From NCBI RefSeq assembly GCF_947489715.1, contig NZ_CANLER010000006.1:1-64000 (forward strand): DNA of 64,000 nt, written 5' to 3'. A program made the translations under genes and the position numbers. This document shows, one piece after another, positions 62,826 to 64,000 of this stretch (positions within the stretch are counted from its first letter, which is position 1; every line of letters begins with the position of its first letter). This DNA comes from an uncultured Roseovarius sp. GTDB lineage: Bacteria > Pseudomonadota > Alphaproteobacteria > Rhodobacterales > Rhodobacteraceae. The notes under the pieces were generated by a model. That model was not told the origin of the DNA. It saw only the letters and a program-made list of their open reading frames with translations, and did not search any database.

Positions 62826-63695
62826 ATGCAGTATTCCAGCCTCGATCAGTTTCTTGCCACCGGCAAGCCGCTTCTGGCCAAGGGGCCGGTGGCGATGATC
62901 TTTGTCGAGGATGAGATCGAGGTGGATACCACCATCCGTCACCATCTTGATTCGGGTTTCACGCAGGTTCTGGTACTGATGCCCGAGGGTTTCACGCTGC
63001 CTGAGGATGTGATCAGCAAGGTGCACCGGATCAACTTTGACATGGTGGCCGGGCAGGATTTCACCGATGCGGTGAACACGGTCATCGCCGCCGCGCCGGG
63101 CATCTGGCTGTATTACTGTTTCAACGCCGAATACCTGTTCTTTCCGTTCTGCGAGACCCGCACCATTGGCGAGATGCTGGCCTTTCACGCCGAAGAGCGG
63201 CGCGATGCGATGCTATGCTATGTGATCGACCTTTATGCCGGCGATCTTTACCGGCACTCAAATGCGGTATCGCTGGAAGACGCCCATATGGACAAATCGG
63301 GCTATTACGCGCTGGCGCGCAACGATCCGGCCAATCACAACCATCCGAAGGAACGCCAGCTTGATTTCTTTGGCGGGCTGCGCTGGCGCTACGAAGAGCA
63401 TATCCCCGCGCCGCGCCGCAATATCGACCGTATCGCGCTTTTTCGGGCATGCGATGGTCTGAATTTAGAACCAAACCACCGATTCAACGACGAAGAATAC
63501 AATACCTATGCTTGCCCCTGGCACCACAACCTGACCGCGGCCATTGTGTCGTTCCGTACCGCAAAGGCGCTCAAACGCAACCCGGGCTCGACCTTCGATA
63601 TCGAGACGTTCAAGTGGCATAACTCCACCCCGTTCGAATGGCATTCACGACAATTGCTGGATCTGGGGCTGATGGAACCGGGGCAATGGTTCTGA
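62826..63695 (+). CDS. Conserved glycosyltransferase-like protein
   Basis: A 289-residue protein from ATG 62826, preceded by ACGGGGAA; ATG 62778 is also in frame. The pattern suggests a GT-A-like fold ('LVLMPEGFTLPEDVIS', 'LYYCFNAEYLFFPFCETRTI', 'YRHSNAVSLEDAHMDKSGYY'), and it is rich in aromatic, Asp and His residues ('YNTYACPWHHN'). The glycosyltransferase label is tentative. It is divergent from miaB. Confidence 0.7.
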   Translation: MQYSSLDQFLATGKPLLAKGPVAMIFVEDEIEVDTTIRHHLDSGFTQVLVLMPEGFTLPEDVISKVHRINFDMVAGQDFTDAVNTVIAAAPGIWLYYCFNAEYLFFPFCETRTIGEMLAFHAEERRDAMLCYVIDLYAGDLYRHSNAVSLEDAHMDKSGYYALARNDPANHNHPKERQLDFFGGLRWRYEEHIPAPRRNIDRIALFRACDGLNLEPNHRFNDEEYNTYACPWHHNLTAAIVSFRTAKALKRNPGSTFDIETFKWHNSTPFEWHSRQLLDLGLMEPGQWF

Positions 63696-63939
63696 AATAC
63701 CAAGCCATTTTTTTGATGCTTAAGCGAGTTTTGGAAGCCAGAGATATTGAGCAGTTTTTGACGCAGTAGCTATTAGCGATTGCATCGGTATCGCGGACGA
63801 AACGGAAATTCGAAAACTAAGCCCAAACTGCTGCATGGTCTTTAAGTTGTAGGTTCGTTTTGGGCTCAATGCGCATGTGGATGTTGAGTTAATACTGCTA
63901 TATTGCAGCGATCAATTCTTCGAGTTGGGAAGCAACCAA

Positions 63940-64000
63940 TTGGCGTCTTACATCCTAGTTACCTTAGGCGTAGTTGTCGCCGTTATAGTCTATTTTATCC
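63940..64000 (+). CDS. Possible start of a membrane protein (cut by window end)
   Basis: A TTG at 63940, with GGGAAG 8 bases upstream, opens a frame that reads 'ASYILVTLGVVVAVIVYFI' to the window edge: an N-terminal membrane helix. Too short to identify. The preceding 240 bp (63696-63939) hold no gene that I can see. Confidence 0.35.
   Translation, partial: MASYILVTLGVVVAVIVYFI

Overview
The window reads as a chromosomal piece of a marine Rhodobacteraceae (Roseobacter-group) alphaproteobacterium. The basis is the gene order miaB, phoH/ybeZ, ybeY, tlyC, lnt, metK, trmB, a SAM/SAH-type riboswitch in front of metK (a class known almost only from Rhodobacterales), fused TRAP-TAXI and BMP-type transporters, and Roseobacter-type small families (DUF6314, DUF2927, excalibur lipoprotein). 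No rRNA, CRISPR array or intact transposon is present.

Region 1 (1-6.8 kb) is accessory DNA. An 81-bp IS110-type end is repeated exactly at both sides of a 5.8-kb block. The block holds a LuxR regulator, two peptidoglycan/chitin hydrolases (an M15 peptidase and a GH19 enzyme), an alpha/beta hydrolase and a membrane-anchored protein with a short collagen-like stretch. A truncated IS110 transposase, a double SnoaL-like protein and tRNA-Gly(TCC) follow.

Region 2 (7.2-26 kb) is mostly transport and signalling: an MsbA-like ABC exporter, a ureohydrolase with an altered metal motif, an MHYT-GGDEF-EAL protein, and a cytidine deaminase remnant cut by an IS3 tail. A nucleoside-type operon comes next (sugar kinase, 2-oxoglutarate oxygenase, BMP binding protein, double ATPase, two permeases). 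It is followed by a LysR regulator divergent from a TAXI-TRAP transporter plus a DadA-like oxidoreductase.

Region 3 (25.9-42 kb) is largely core: rpmG, rnpB, an AmpD-like amidase, gatCA, a UPF0173 hydrolase, a solo LuxR with a 20-bp palindrome over its ribosome-binding site, tadA, a pseudouridine synthase, clpS, an RsmC-like methylase, an SDR without its catalytic Tyr/Lys beside hemF, a three-gene nitrile-hydratase/thiocyanate-hydrolase-like set, fliG and purB.

Region 4 (42-53 kb) holds the most system-like segment. A TerC-family membrane protein is followed, after a LysE exporter on the other strand, by a tight operon: a 27-aa membrane peptide, XpaC, TelA, a DUF2927 lipoprotein, an SPFH protein with a GYF-like tail, a cytochrome b561, a double zinc-ribbon membrane protein and a nitroreductase. 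This looks like a membrane-stress module related to tellurite-resistance-associated families and to the Bacillus YdjG/YdjI type of SPFH/zinc-ribbon partners.

Region 5 (53-64 kb) holds hsp20, dtd, trmB (flanked on both sides by unusual short repeats), metK with its riboswitch, lnt, tlyC, ybeY, phoH, two paralogous envelope proteins (a lipoprotein and an OmpA-type protein) inserted before miaB, and a glycosyltransferase-like gene. A further gene may start at the right edge.
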